Part shown: in pieces, positions 11,880 to 24,087 of the stretch
Position numbering within the stretch: position 1 is the first letter of the stretch
Layout: each line of letters starts with the position of its first letter
Assembly: GCA_963930775.1 (NCBI GenBank)
Contig: OZ005707.1
Location: 1,674,001 to 1,738,000 of the forward strand
DNA length: 64,000 nt
From: Cliona cf. orientalis
Taxonomy: Eukaryota > Porifera > Demospongiae > Clionaida > Clionaidae
Direction: 5' to 3'
Made by a program: the position numbers and the translations under genes
The notes under the pieces: generated by a model
The model's database searches: none
Told to the model about the DNA's origin: nothing
Seen by the model: only the letters and a program-made list of their open reading frames with translations

Positions 11880-12373
11880 CGTAATCGTACCATGCATTAA
11901 ATTTTTTCTTCATACGAGATGCTAAGAGAGTGGGAGTGTTTCTCGGTGGAGTGAAGGAGACCGACTCAGAGGGACAGCCTTACTGTGTGGAGGGAGTGGC
12001 CTTTGATGAGGCAGTCGTGAAATAACAGTCAATTCGGAGGCTTGCTACAGTTTTATGCTCTCGAATTGGTGACCTGGAGAAGGAGTTGACTCCTGAGGAA
12101 TTAAGTCAAGCCATGCTAAAGTTTGTCGATTCGGTGCAAGCATCAAAACCCTGTAAATGTCATGTAGCTAGCTCTTCTTATGGTTGAGCTTGAGCCTATA
12201 TTTGAGGTATGCAAGAATCGCATGATATGTACGTGTGCCAGTTTAGGGACTCTGGTGGTAGAGCTCAGATTGAGTGCTATAAACGCTTGGAGGGAGAGAC
12301 TGTGCACATTCGACAGCAAAAGAAGCTAGCTGCACTAAAGAACTTTCTCAATAAAAATTACCCACAGCCCTAG
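11880..12373 (+). pseudogene. Degenerate copy of an unrecognised gene (copy 1)
   Basis: Plus-strand blocks give VGVFLGGVKETDSEGQPYC, then GDLEKELTPEELSQAMLKF, and near the end FRDSGGRAQIECYKRLEG and KNFLNKNYPQP before a stop. The blocks are in different frames and one contains a TAA. A second decayed copy at 23480-23849 lets part of the parent be read. I do not recognise the family. Cys pairs in copy 2 hint at a zinc-binding segment. It could be a processed pseudogene or a piece of a mobile element. Confidence 0.5.
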
Positions 12374-12613
12374 CATAACGGTATTATATTATTATTAGGA
12401 CTCCTAGGCCTTCTGCAAGCTAACTTGGATATATAATAATTTTTTTCAGGAATAGGGATGTATACAAGCTAGACTATAATATTATCTAATAGCAAACACA
12501 TGACTGTTTCAAAATCACACTATAAAGACTCAATAAAGTAAGTCATGATGTGTTTGTATGATGTCTTAATTATTTTTACCAAGTCATCAATGGGATATCA
12601 ATAGTCTATTGTA
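12374..12613. other. 3' flank of IgR-2
   Basis: Non-coding sequence after the IgR-2 stop, homologous to 23850-24087 after IgR-3 and to the flank after IgR-1. The pseudogene copies end just upstream of it, so a duplication boundary lies near here. Confidence 0.55.
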
Positions 12614-13184
12614 TTAGTTATCATACACTTCCTGTACTGAGTTGTCAGACAGGGTGGACAGATCTTCTTTCTCTGCCTCATCACCATGGTGTAGTTGTAG
12701 CGTAATCTCAGCAGATCTAGAGGGGATGTTGCCATACTGTGGCTGAGGTTGACCCACATGTGTTGCATCCTGCTCTCCTTTGCCACCTTGATATGCCGAG
12801 TATTCCCCAGGGATCTCAGAATACAACTCATTGTCCAAATCCTTCTTGAAAGTGGAATAGGCTTCATACTGAGGGGGTGGGATTCCAGGACCTGGTACAA
12901 GCGCTGGTCCAGCTGGATTCATGACGGTGTAAGTATCAGATGGACTATGGTTAAGGGTGTACGGATTCTGTGTGACCATGACATTTCGTGGGTTCATATT
13001 GTAACGATCTTTCCAAGGGGGAAGATCTGGAGCATCGTGGAATTTCGTGAGGGGAACCATGGAATTTGTAGTGCCAGGTCCTCCAGTGAAGGCCCCTGCT
13101 GATGCGCCAAATGGTGTAGCAGTGTATGTTCCTGTTCCCATACCCATGCTATTACTGAAAAGGACGTTATTTGCCTCTTGCTGC
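12614..13184 (-). other. IgR-2 cytoplasmic tail exon, type A
   Basis: About 190 residues, open, collinear with the IgR-1 tail. It keeps YTVM, PPPQY, LYSEIPGEY and PQYGNI and ends in VYDN instead of VYGN. An SRSAEI insertion lies beside the YGNI motif. Retention of all motifs in a gene with a broken ectodomain exon argues either for very recent damage or for continued use. Confidence 0.82.
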
Positions 13185-16100
13185 CTGTAATAATAATAAT
13201 ATTATTATTAGCAGTAAGTTAAACATGCAGTTACACTTAGAATGTGCTTAGATAAATAATAGTAGTGGCTAGCTATAATATTATACTCTTCCATGCCTCT
13301 CAGGTTTAGCTATTTCTTAAGGGTGACTGTACGTTCTTAATAGACTGAAAAATTATTATCTTTGTCTGACTACCTTCGCTTAGCTTTTTTAGACCTCTTC
13401 CAGCACATACACACAAGAATGATCACAACAAAGATCACAACAATCAGCATGCCTCCTCCCACTCCAGCTCCTACGAATATGAATCCTGACTGTTGCGAAT
13501 GTTCAGACACAGCTGCAGTACCATCAGATGGGACAGCTGTCAAAGAGAGAGAATAAAATATCATACGACGTTAATATTTTAACTGAAAACCAGCTCACTT
13601 GTTAGTGGTTGATCAGTTGATGTTGGTACAGGATTTCCAGTAGCTGCATCGATCGTTATCATATAAGTTTAAAGTGTACGTATACGCCATTTATTCAGAC
13701 TATACTGATACAATTTAGCTAGCTGTAATAGCTAACTATACTCACATTGGATAACTAGATCCCAAAGTGCTTGTTTGCTGACAATGTACGGAGGAGGGCG
13801 GAATCGAAGAGTGGCATTGCATCTATACTCCATGGAGTGTGAGGTATCCAGAGAGGCAAATGTGAGAGATTTCATCACTGTACCATCCCCAGACTCCACT
13901 AAGAGTCCCAGTCTGATTCCACTATCTGTCACAATCCGATTCCCCATATCATCATACCAATCGACCATAGGAGTACTTAGGAGGTGGGGGGACTTCCTAA
14001 CAACACAGTTGAGGGTAAAGTTTTCGCCCTCCCGTGGAGTAGTGGGTGAAGTTGTTACTAACACATACAAGGCACTTTCAGGATCAACTGTAACATCAAA
14101 CATGCTGATTAATAATTTATATATAAGTATTAATAATTATCTACCTTCGACTTGAATGGTAATGTTGTGCTCTTGTGCTCCAAACAGAGCATTGCTCCTG
14201 CAAGTGTATTGGTTACTGTGATCATTTTCAGTGACTGACTGAATACTGAGCTCTCCTTCAGAACCTTCTGTTGAGGACAAAACTTGTCCATTGTGTAACC
14301 AATTGATGGACTGAACCCCAAAATCAGAGGAGCAGGTAATGAACACCTCACTACCAAGAGCAAATGCTCCATGCATAGACACACCAATACCTACATAAAA
14401 ATAATATTATCATACTTTGATTTTTTAACATGTGATCACACACTACCATGGAAGTTATCCTCTTGTGTGTCACTGTTGAACAGATTTGTGACAGTGCAGC
14501 CATACTGTCCCGAGAAGTCATTCACATTTCCCTGAAGCACAACTAGAAGATTATCATAGGAGGAGGTGGTGCCATCTCTCAAGATCTGATACACTGCATA
14601 GATCTGATTATCAGTGTTGACAGGCTGACCATCTAGAGTCCATGAAATTTCTGTGGCTGCTGAACCACTTGAAGAGCAATTCAGTGTGAAGTAGGGATAG
14701 ATGCCCAGTGAAGAAGCTGTTAGGGGCTGAATAACAGGAGACGGTGGAGACCCTGAGGTATAGATGTGTATAGTTCAAAATCATAGCAATTTTCTCTACT
14801 TGCATGAAACAATGACTCACCAAACACAAGGTAGATACCCAGATAGATTCTCTGCTCAGAACCAGTTTCGTCTGGAATCACACAAGAATAGACACCATCC
14901 CACTGACCAGCTGGAAATCGATTGTCAGAGCCAGATACAGAAATCTCAACCACTCCTGGGTTGCTCTGACCTCCCACACTGACTTCAAATGCATGAGTCC
15001 CTGGAAGAGTGTAGTCATCTCCATTTGGAGCAATCCATCGTCCAATTCCAGCCTCTCTTCTCCCTGAAAGACAAAAGAAACTCCCTCGAAGAAAGCCATT
15101 ATCAGCTCTAATCACACTGTTGTTTGTGAGAAGTCCAGAACTGGAATGATAGAGACCCACTCCTGCAATGAGAATACCAGTGATAACACACACGTATACC
15201 ACCATACACACCGTGATAGCTACATGCACACATAATGTGCTACTGGCTATAATCTTAATTTCTCACCAGATGTTGAAATCTCTATGCTAGCACTGCCTTG
15301 ATTACCCACGCTGTCAGTAGCAAATGTGTGCCAGAGTCCACAGCTTTGAGATACTGTGTGCTAACTGTATCTGCTGTTGATTGACTTAGAACAAAGCAGT
15401 TGCCCAAACAGGTTGAAGTCCACTCGTATGTCACTGCACCAGTGGGAGGAGTTGGACTGAGGCCAACTTGGCAGGCTAAGACTTGGTGTGTTCCAACTTG
15501 ACTTGTAGCTACCATTGGTCTGAATTGTCAATCCGAGACGACCTACACATTAACATTTATGGCAACTGATCATGATTAAATTTTGTAAATTTAGTTACCC
15601 GTTGTCACTTGCACGCTGAAATTCCTTGAATCACGGTAGCCAACATTTAGAATTGTCACAGCGCACGTATACAGTCCTCCATGTGACACTCGTAGTGGGT
15701 TGAACTGGAGACTATAGTCTACTCTCTGGGTGCTGGTTTGCCTGGTTATGGTGAAATCACCCCCAGACATTATATTCTGTCCTTCAGCATTTAGCCAGGT
15801 TATCACAGTGTCCCCTGAATGGTCCACAAGTTCCACTGCGAAGCATGTTAGGGTGAAAGTGCTCCCAGCTGCTGGAGAATTGTCACTACCAGTTATGGAA
15901 ATGATAACAGCTGTAGATTGAATTATAGCTCAAAAGATGATCATTATCATGAAATAGCTAGATTGAAGACATGTGAAACTTACAAGCATTTTGGACTTCA
16001 AACGATCTGATTTCACTTCTTGTAGTCCCAATAGTATTGGTAGATTCTACTTGGAAATAGTAGACTGTGGCATGTTGCAGCTGCGTAAGTTCAACAGAGT

Positions 16101-19100
16101 ATGCACTGACACCTGTGACACCACGAATTGAGGCGCTTCTTTGATCTAAATTTATTTGATTGGTGCCGTACACCACTGTATAGGTCTCTGAGGTATATGC
16201 CACTCTGGAGACAGACCAAGAGATGGTGGCTGCAGAGAAACTAGTAACAATGGAGCCAATACTGGTTGCTGCCAGTGGGGATGCTGGTCCTGAACCCAAC
16301 AATATTCAAATTGCATATTATACATGTAGTTCTACAATAGCTATACTCTACCTTGAACGTTGACAGTAGCTGTATCTGAGGAAGCAGCACTGTCTCCAAT
16401 GCGAGCACTGCAGTTGTACACATATCCTCCAGACTGAGTCTCAGAGGCTGTCAACCTGCTAGCATCTCCGGAGGTAGCAATGACGACTGAGCCTCCGTTG
16501 TGAATGAGCTCTGTAGAAGATCCACTACCCAGCGCCTGTTTGTACCAGGTAAACACCTTCATGGTTGTAGAGCTAGAAGTTGAGGTTGCAGTACAGGTGA
16601 GGGTGAAGCTGTTTGAAGGTGGAACATCAATCACAGAAATTTGAGCAGGAGAAATTGATACTGTCAGTCCAACAGCTGTGAAGGTGAAAATGAATAAAAA
16701 ATTAATAAGCTCTCTACAATGCATGAAATAATATAATGAGCATTGTCATACCCCGAACAGTAAGAGTGTACATGTTTGATCTTGCCAAGGTGGAAGCTAC
16801 AATATATGCAGATAATGGGTCAGGTATCACTACAGCTTCACAGCTATAGCCCATTTGGGAGTCAGCTCCAATGCTTAGGTCTGTGACAGTCAGAATAGAA
16901 CTGTACAACTGATTTGAAATGGCTGTTGTATTAGAGATTGCGATCCTTGGATCTGAGCCACCAGTGATTATTCCACTGGTTCTTCTCCAAGTGAAGTCAA
17001 CAGTGACTGGTGTGTTAATATGATGGCTGACTGTGGCCTGACACTGGACAGAGAAGGTGCCTCCAACCACGTGCTGAGGCTCGGAGGATAGGAGAGTGAG
17101 ACTCACTGTGGGCAAGGGAACTGTAGGAATACAATTAATGGTACATGCCAGAATTAGGGAGTGGAAATATAATAACAAGTAGCAGCTAAATGGATAACGA
17201 AAAATACAAGAAACAGGGTGTTATCATGATAATAATATTATTATTGTGACACATTCTTGGTATATATTTTACTGGGCTGTGTGGTATCTGACAAGCTGAA
17301 TCCCAGTTATGTGTAATTGGAATTATACCTGCATCATAAAACAATCTTCAATCCTCACAAGTAGTTTTATGGTATGTGGTAGCTAGCGCACTATAGTAAA
17401 TGATTGTGTAGTAGAAGGCCACAACTGTAAGTTATGAGTTACTGTATACATGTATTAGGTTTAACATAGTATTCACTCCCCCACTAACTACAAATACACT
17501 ATAAGTTATGCTCGCATGCACTTTGCATGGCTTTGCGGTACATAAGCAAAGCAAAACTAAAAGTACCATTCAAGCCACGAGGCCATAGTAAACATATACC
17601 AGCCTTGAGCTCAGCTGTACCCTGTACCATTGAATATCAGTAGGTATGCAGCAAGCAAGCAGGTTGGTCCTGTTCACATTCACGGACAAGTTTATCTGCA
17701 TGTGAAGCTCCATGAACCACCCACCTTACAAAGGGGTGTACAAGACATATATATATAGGGATATTGATGTCTTTACTAGTGCTGTGTGTGTTGCACTCCT
17801 GAATAAAATTAATTAATACTGCCGCAAAAACTGTAAACAACTTAGAGTGTATAATATGCATAGTTCACTTTAAAGCAACACAGAAGTTGTGTGCGAAACT
17901 AACAGCAAATATATATTCAGCGGTAGTCCCCTTTTATTTTAGAGTCCTGTGCTAATCTTGCTTTCACACACTAGCTCACTTTACAAAGCAAATCACCAGA
18001 TCCTATTGATTTTGAATCATACATATTGTGGTGTACGTTTGTTTGGAAAAAATATTGGTAAAATGTTATCCATACTCCGTGCTTACACTACTAAGACTGG
18101 TAAAAGTGAGTTGCTCCAGAGTTATAACGTGTTTCATTATGCCAAACTATATTTATGACTGCATGGAATGATGATATTGAGAGCCACGAGACTAGATCGT
18201 ATTACACCAATCTGGCATCATTTCCCTCAATGAAAAGATTAAGAATTATCATGATGATAATCATCATTTGATAATCATCACGATGAATTTTTTTATTGAG
18301 AGAAATAATGCCAGATTGGTGGCTACAACACGACCTAGTCTCATGACTATCAATATCACAGTACAATCAAAACGTTCACTGGAATGCATGATGGCATAAA
18401 CCACCACATTCACTATAAGGATAGTTGCACGGGTGCATGGTGGAAGATTATTTCTTAATTGAGGGGTAATTGGGAAAACTTACTTTGAATTGTCACCGCA
18501 AAGGTCACTAATTTGACAATTGGTGATGTAAGAGCTGGTGAGGACAGACTAGCTTGGCAGGTGTAGTTCCCAGCATGAGAGGTACGGAGGGTGGGGAATA
18601 AAGCCACAAGCTCTGACGATGATAATCCAACATTTCTTGGACCCTGCAGCTGAACGTCACTACTGGGTGAGAGTGGAGTTCCACTGGGTGTGAGCCACTG
18701 AGGGGACGGTTGGTTCACGAGACCAGCTATTGTCTTATGTCCTGTGCAGTCCATGCTGTAAGACTGGCCCAGCATTGGAGCAGCATCATCTGATATGGCT
18801 CTCACTTCCAGTGCCTCGGGAGGTACTGAAAATACATGTATTATGATAATTATGAAGTTATGATCGCACTAGTTCCATTACCATTGATGACAAATTTGAT
18901 GTGAAGGGCTTCAGTATCCCCCGTAAGTAAATTAAGCCCAGAACATGTAAAAGATTTGTGATGAATGGAGTCATTAGCTGAGTAGCTTAATTGACGACCG
19001 TTGACTACTGTGTTACCATCTTCATCATACCACGCATAAGTGAAGACATATGCAAGTGTGCATGTGATAGAGCTGGAATCACCAACTGTGTACATCGCAA

Positions 19101-20782
19101 TGAAGTAGTTAACTGCATGATAAAATATACCAATCAATCATCTATTAATGTGTACACGTGGCTAATAGCAACTAACTTCTTGTTACGTTGTGATCTGGAA
19201 TAGGTCCATCCATTGAGCTGACTGGAATGCATCTGTATATACCTTCAGCTAACTGAGATGGTAGGTAGATGTGTAAAAAATTGTCAAATTTGGTTGTCTG
19301 CCTGTCTCTAAGCTTTGTTGTAATCTCGTAAGTTCCACCGCTAACCAAATCTGCTCCATTTCTCTCCCAGAATGTAACCGTTGGAAGAAGGCCGGTCGTT
19401 GGACAATTGAGAGTCAGTGGAGACTCACTGCTACGACCCAGCCGGTCAAGTTGAAACTCCAAAACAGCTGCATAAAACAGTGGCTCTCAATCATGTCACC
19501 TAGCTACTAGCTGCTAAAAAAATTAGTAATGATAAATCATACATACATACACATATGAATGGGGCAAGCTATGGTCTGTGGTTCTCTAGACTAGTATAGT
19601 TCAATTTCTGTGTAGCTAACATAATCATAATAATAATATAGCTATATAGAAGTTTCTTGGAGGTTGAAATCATGATTTAGCTAGCTCTGATTTCAGTTGG
19701 GAGTTGGCCATGAAAGCTTATCAGTATTGATGTTACATTAGTTTAACATAACAGAAAAATTATCTACCAGAGTATGCATGGGAGTAGATGCCAATGTGCA
19801 GAGTCTGCATCACTCCTTGATCGTCTGGAACAATGCAGGAGTAAACACCATTGTAAGTGGAGGTAAAAGGCTGTAGTGATGGATTTTGTAGCTGAAAGGT
19901 GTTGTAACTGGGGTAGCCAGGACCATTATTGAATTGAATAGAGAAAGGATCGGTGAAATTCCTCGTAATATCCAGCCCCTGTGGGGAGATCCACTGCCCC
20001 ACATTGGAACTGAATGATGAAGAATGACAGTAGATGGTTCCAATGTCTCCATTTGCTGATGCCCGGAAAGAACTTATATTAAACAAGAAATCTGAAGTGC
20101 CCCAGAACCCAGCTCCTGCATACGCATGAATAATATTTACTTGAAGGAAGGCATACCAATAACACTCTTGTTATTTTATCATAGTGCATTCATAACTACT
20201 GATTCTAGTGTGGATTATTCATAGCTGATACCGTGTTCAGGGTATCCATGCACTATAACCATATTCACTATAGCCACCCATCCTTGTAGGATCAGTGCAT
20301 GCAAAAGGTTTAGAGTGCCTATCACATTATACTTGCTTACCTGTCACTCTTCCAATTGTCCAAGTTGCCTGTCCACTATTTCCTGATTGATCCATCGCAT
20401 TGCACATCACTGTGTCCAGGCAGGCTGAGGGAGTAGATCGAATTCGAATGTCAAATTGGCTCACATTAGTATTATTTTCAAATGTCTGCACAACCAAAGG
20501 AGGCTGCTGGCTGCTGCAGAGCAAAATCCAGTCGTATACCACCATACTTGTGTTGCCAGTCACAGTACAGTTGAAGAAGATCGATCGTGCTGCAGGGTAT
20601 GGCTCAGAAGCTGGAAGAGTTGTTATGCTTACAGTTAAACCTGCACATCATGACAATATTATTGTCACTCAAATTTGTCTATATAGCTATAATTCCTTTT
20701 TATAATTACCTTGAGTCTGTCCACCAGTAGTGCTGCATGCCACAAGTAACAGAAAATACAGAAAAGACACGTAGCTCTTCAT
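12614..20782 (-). CDS. IgR-2: tandem paralogue of IgR-1, frameshifted in the Ig9 exon
   Basis: Same 18-exon layout as IgR-1: 20782-20710, 20640-20341, 20115-19768, 19467-19177, 19112-18882, 18825-18484, 17120-16752, 16675-16352, 16289-15984, 15910-15599, 15542-15267, 15162-14821, 14752-14447, 14390-14145, 14087-13746, 13643-13599, 13536-13374, 13184-12614. Signal peptide, 13 Ig domains, FnIII, membrane segment and a complete type A tail (YTVM, PPPQY, YSEI, QYGNI, C-terminal VYDN) are all visible. The Ig9 exon carries +4 and -7 nt indels that create a stop at 15361-15363. That exon is phase 1-1, so skipping it would restore an open protein without Ig9. The locus is therefore either a recent pseudogene or a receptor made with exon 11 skipped. 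Confidence 0.78.
15267..15542 (-). pseudogene. IgR-2 Ig9 exon with compensating indels and a premature stop
   Basis: Compared with IgR-1 and IgR-3, this exon has 4 extra bases near 15508 and lacks 7 bases near 15320. The net change is -3, but everything between is out of frame. Reading from the acceptor gives a TAG at plus-strand 15361-15363. Splice sites are intact. Confidence 0.85.
18207..18321. repeat. Foldback hairpin element in intron 6 of IgR-2
   Basis: Homologue of the IgR-1 intron 6 hairpin at the same relative position, with longer imperfect arms running from ATCTGGCATCATTTCCCTC to its near complement GAAATAATGCCAGAT. The centre has diverged while the ends stay conserved. Confidence 0.65.
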
Positions 20783-21454
20783 TTTTACAGTCTGTAGATG
20801 CAAACACTATGCAACTGCAAACTCCAAAGTAGACTGCCTCAGAGCACAATTATCTGGAATGCACAGGAAGAATTAATCACAAGGCCAGGAAATGACTCAT
20901 AATTACATCATTTTCTTGCATCATAATAGCAGCCTATCACAGCTACTAGTAGTTTTTAATCACAGGTGATCCCGGATCCCTCAGCTAGCCATGATCATGA
21001 GACTTATAGCTACTTAGCCTTGTCTTCAGGTCCACTTCCAGGATTTGAATTTTTTTTAATGATTGGTAGGCACTAGAGGATTTTGTATATTTTGTATTAT
21101 GTATATAAAATATATGTGACCTGCTATGAGAAAGGGACCATTAAGTTTGGTGTATATGTTTTTGTTTGTAGCTTATTGTTGTGTGAATGGAGTAATAATT
21201 ATACTCTAGTGCAATCTGCTGTGTTTGTGTCTATACATTGTATACTGATACAAGCATAACCACTATACATTAATTAGAAAGCAAGTTGGAAATTATTCAC
21301 ACAATTTTGTTTCATACTACTGTCTCCCACTTCTTACAGCAGGTTGTATAACATAGTAGAATAGGGCATAAGTATCATTAATTTTGTTGTAAATACACCA
21401 ATCTCTACATATGTAAACTGTTCATTTTTAAATGCTAAGTCTATTGCACGGCTA
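20783..21454. other. Upstream region of IgR-2
   Basis: Non-coding spacer homologous to the IgR-1 and IgR-3 upstream regions. It ends at the breakpoint of the inverted B-tail segment. No gene is seen. Confidence 0.6.
20893..20900. promoter_or_regulatory. TGACTCAT (AP-1-like) site upstream of IgR-2
   Basis: The octamer lies 111 bp upstream of the IgR-2 ATG, at the position equivalent to that in IgR-1 and IgR-3. A bZIP role is possible but untested. Confidence 0.35.
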
Positions 21455-21757
21455 TGTGTATATACCCATATGAATCCAGCTGGACCAGCGTTTGCACCAC
21501 AAGATCCTCCTCCACAGTATAATAAAGCCTTTTATTCAGCAAACGTAAAGGAGCAGCTTTATTCCGAGATACCAGGAGAACGCTTGAATTATGAAGAGGA
21601 AGATGAACCTCAAGATGAATATATATCCTCCACAGAGCTCCTTCACTGTAGCAACACAGAGAAAGGGGACACTCTGAAGTCAGATATTTCCATGCAGGAA
21701 ATGTATGGAAATCTGTGATTCTCAAACTACTGATAATAATGTAGAGCTGCTACTAGA
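21455..21757 (+). other. Inverted B-tail segment (micro-inversion)
   Basis: Plus-strand frame 21470-21718 encodes the distal B tail: MNPAGPAFAPQDPPPQYN, then LYSEIPGERLNYEEE and a terminal MYGNL plus stop. In IgR-4 and remnant 1 this sequence is on the minus strand. The left flank TGTGTATATA and right flank TAAAAGTCTGAG match IgR-4 in normal orientation, so about 300 bp inverted cleanly in place. Confidence 0.88.
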
Positions 21758-22990
21758 TGTATAAAAGTCTGAGTGGTCATATGCATTAGGTGGGGTCAAA
21801 TATTGATCTTTCTGCTCTAGACCGTCAGGTGATTTTTTAAGGGATAGTGTCATTGTATTCACTGGGCGTGGTCTCCCTTGCGTACTGTATGTTGCTGCAC
21901 TGCATGGTCTCATTGCCAAGTCTAGACTATTGCTGAAGATAACATCATTTGCTTCCTGATATCTTATGAGCAAGAATAAGAGATATCAAGCCTACCTGTG
22001 AGAATCTTACTCGAGTTGGATCCCCAAACATTTGGCTAATGTTTCATGATATAGCTAATTATTTCTCTTTTTGCTCTAGCTAATTGTGCACTTAGTAATA
22101 ATAGAGAACAGATAGTATGTCAACATAGTGCATTACCTTCTTTGTATCTTTCTGGACCTTCTCCAGCACACAAGCACTAGGACTATCATCACAACCAGTA
22201 CAGCAACCACTATACTACCTCCTATACCAGCTCCTATGTACACAACTTCTGCTTGAATTGAGTGATCAGTGCTAGTTCCACGAGTGGTCTTGTCCGGTGC
22301 TTCATGATCAGTGGCTAGGTTGCAAAACACCACAATGCTCACTTAGTAATACCATAACATGTGTGAATTATTTCCACTATAATATTATATTATTGTACTT
22401 AATGGAAGCTTGCATCAATGACACATGCAGGGATAGAGAGTGGCAACAATGAATGCCTAAAATGCATGTGCTCCTAAATTTTGTAAATTTAGGTAGCAAC
22501 AACATGCCAACACTTTCTATATCCCTAAAGTTGAACCAATAACAAGACCTAGTAAGTTGAATATCTAGCTATTAGCTACAGATACCCATTGTGTTTAAGT
22601 TAGATTCACAAAAGAAAAGCCATGGCATCATGTGCACTTGATCCAATGTCTTATATATTCACTATGCACAACTAGATCCCAGACAGCTTCTTTGCTGACA
22701 ATGTATGGAGGAGGGCGGAATTGAAGAGTGGCATTGCATCTGTACTCCATGGAGTGTGAGGTATCCAGAGAGGAAAATGTAAGAGATTTCATCAGCGTAC
22801 CGTCACCAGATTCCACCAAGGGTCCCAGTCTGATTCCACCATCTGTCATAATTCGATACCCCATGCCATCATACCAATTCACTGTGGGAATACTTTGGAG
22901 GTGGGGGGACTTCCTAATCACACAGCTGAGGGTAAAGTTCTTGCCCTTCCTTGGAGTAGTGGGTGAAGTTGTAATCAACACACTTTCAGT
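21455..22990 (-). pseudogene. Remnant 2: 3' end of a B-type IgR with an inverted tail segment
   Basis: A second truncated B-type 3' end. A partial Ig13 exon (about 22990-22663) is in frame until it runs into Calx-beta sequence. The transmembrane exon (22314-22137) is open and the same length as in IgR-4. The proximal tail (about 21965-21758) is open with QYLTPP and AYDHSDFY. The distal tail, with the PPPQY, YSEI and YGNL motifs, has been flipped to the plus strand. Read straight through, the minus frame ends a few residues into the inverted DNA. No 5' exons exist here. IgR-3, immediately upstream in transcription, could in principle splice into the intact TM exon. Confidence 0.75.
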
Positions 22991-23405
22991 GATGCAAAAC
23001 CCAATGATGTTTGTTTGTGTGCAGATCATGGATGATGAGCTAGCTAATGAATCGAATGAGCAATTCTCAGTATCACTTGTGTCTGCCAGTATGATTAAAT
23101 CAAGCAAAACTTGCATCACTATAGTGGACAACGATGGTGAGATCCTTGATCACACTGATCAAACTAACACCTTTATGATATTATTGATCTCTCTATGATA
23201 TTATGTTGAATATGCAGTCCCAGAGTTCAGTCTCACTCCCCTAGCCATCAACGCTATGGAGGGTAATGTCACTAGTGTAGAAGTGTGCATAGAAATCAGT
23301 GGCTCAATTGCCAGGAATGTTGTCGTCACTGCTGAGACTGCACCTAAGGCTGGAGCAGCTAATCAGGCCACAGGTTAGTACTAATAATAATAATAATCAG
23401 TCTGT
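22987..23405 (+). pseudogene. AF Calx-beta gene fragment 2 inside the receptor array
   Basis: Second copy of the AF-1-like fragment. The first half-domain (to about 23135) is open, reading QIMDDELANESNEQFSVSL. The next exon (23218-23373) keeps its acceptor, frame and GTTAGT donor. It joins Ig13 sequence at the same point as fragment 1, so both derive from one fusion event. It shows less damage than fragment 1. No promoter or start is seen. Confidence 0.82.
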
Positions 23406-23479
23406 TTTAGTACCCTTATGCATATACACATAAAATTAATGTAGGTACATGTAAGCTTAGATATCATAGAATGGAGTGG

Positions 23480-23849
23480 CCTTTGATGATCATGCATGAG
23501 GCAGTCGTGAAAAGTATCCAGCAACAGTTCACTCAGAGGCTTGCTACAGTTTTACGCTCTTGAGGTGGTGACCTGGAGAAGGAGTTGACTCCTGAGGAAT
23601 TAAGTCAAGCCACGTTAAAGTTTGTTGATTCGATGCAAGCACTGTAAATACCAAGTAGCCCTTCTTATGGTTGAGCCTAACTTTGAGGTGTGCAAGAATT
23701 GCATGTATGTGTGTCAGTTTAGGGACTCTGGTGGTAGAGCTCAGATTGAGTGCTATAAATGCTTGGAGGGAAAGACTATGTATATTCGACAGCAAAAGAA
23801 GATAGCTGCATTGAAGAACTTTCTCAATCAAAATTACCCACCACCCTAG
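23480..23849 (+). pseudogene. Degenerate copy of an unrecognised gene (copy 2)
   Basis: Plus-strand blocks include SIQQQFTQRLATVLRS, GDLEKELTPEELSQATLKF and, in the last 150 nt, FEVCKNCMYVCQF, IECYKCLEG and KNFLNQNYPPP before TAG. A TGA and a frame change interrupt it. The Cys spacing (CKNC, CYKC) suggests a zinc-binding module. The family is unknown to me. It is duplicated with the receptor unit. Confidence 0.5.
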
Positions 23850-24087
23850 CTCTTTATTCATATAATAATTTTATTATTATTAGGATTCCTTCTGCAAGCC
23901 AACTTGGATAAACTTATTATAATAAAAAAATTTCAGGAATAGGGATGTATACAAGCTAGACTATAATAATATTATCTAGTAGCAAACACACTGTCTCAAA
24001 ATCACACTATAAAGTAAGTCATAATGTGTTTGTATGATGTCTTAATTTTTACCAAGTCATCAATGAGATATCAATAGTCTTATTATA

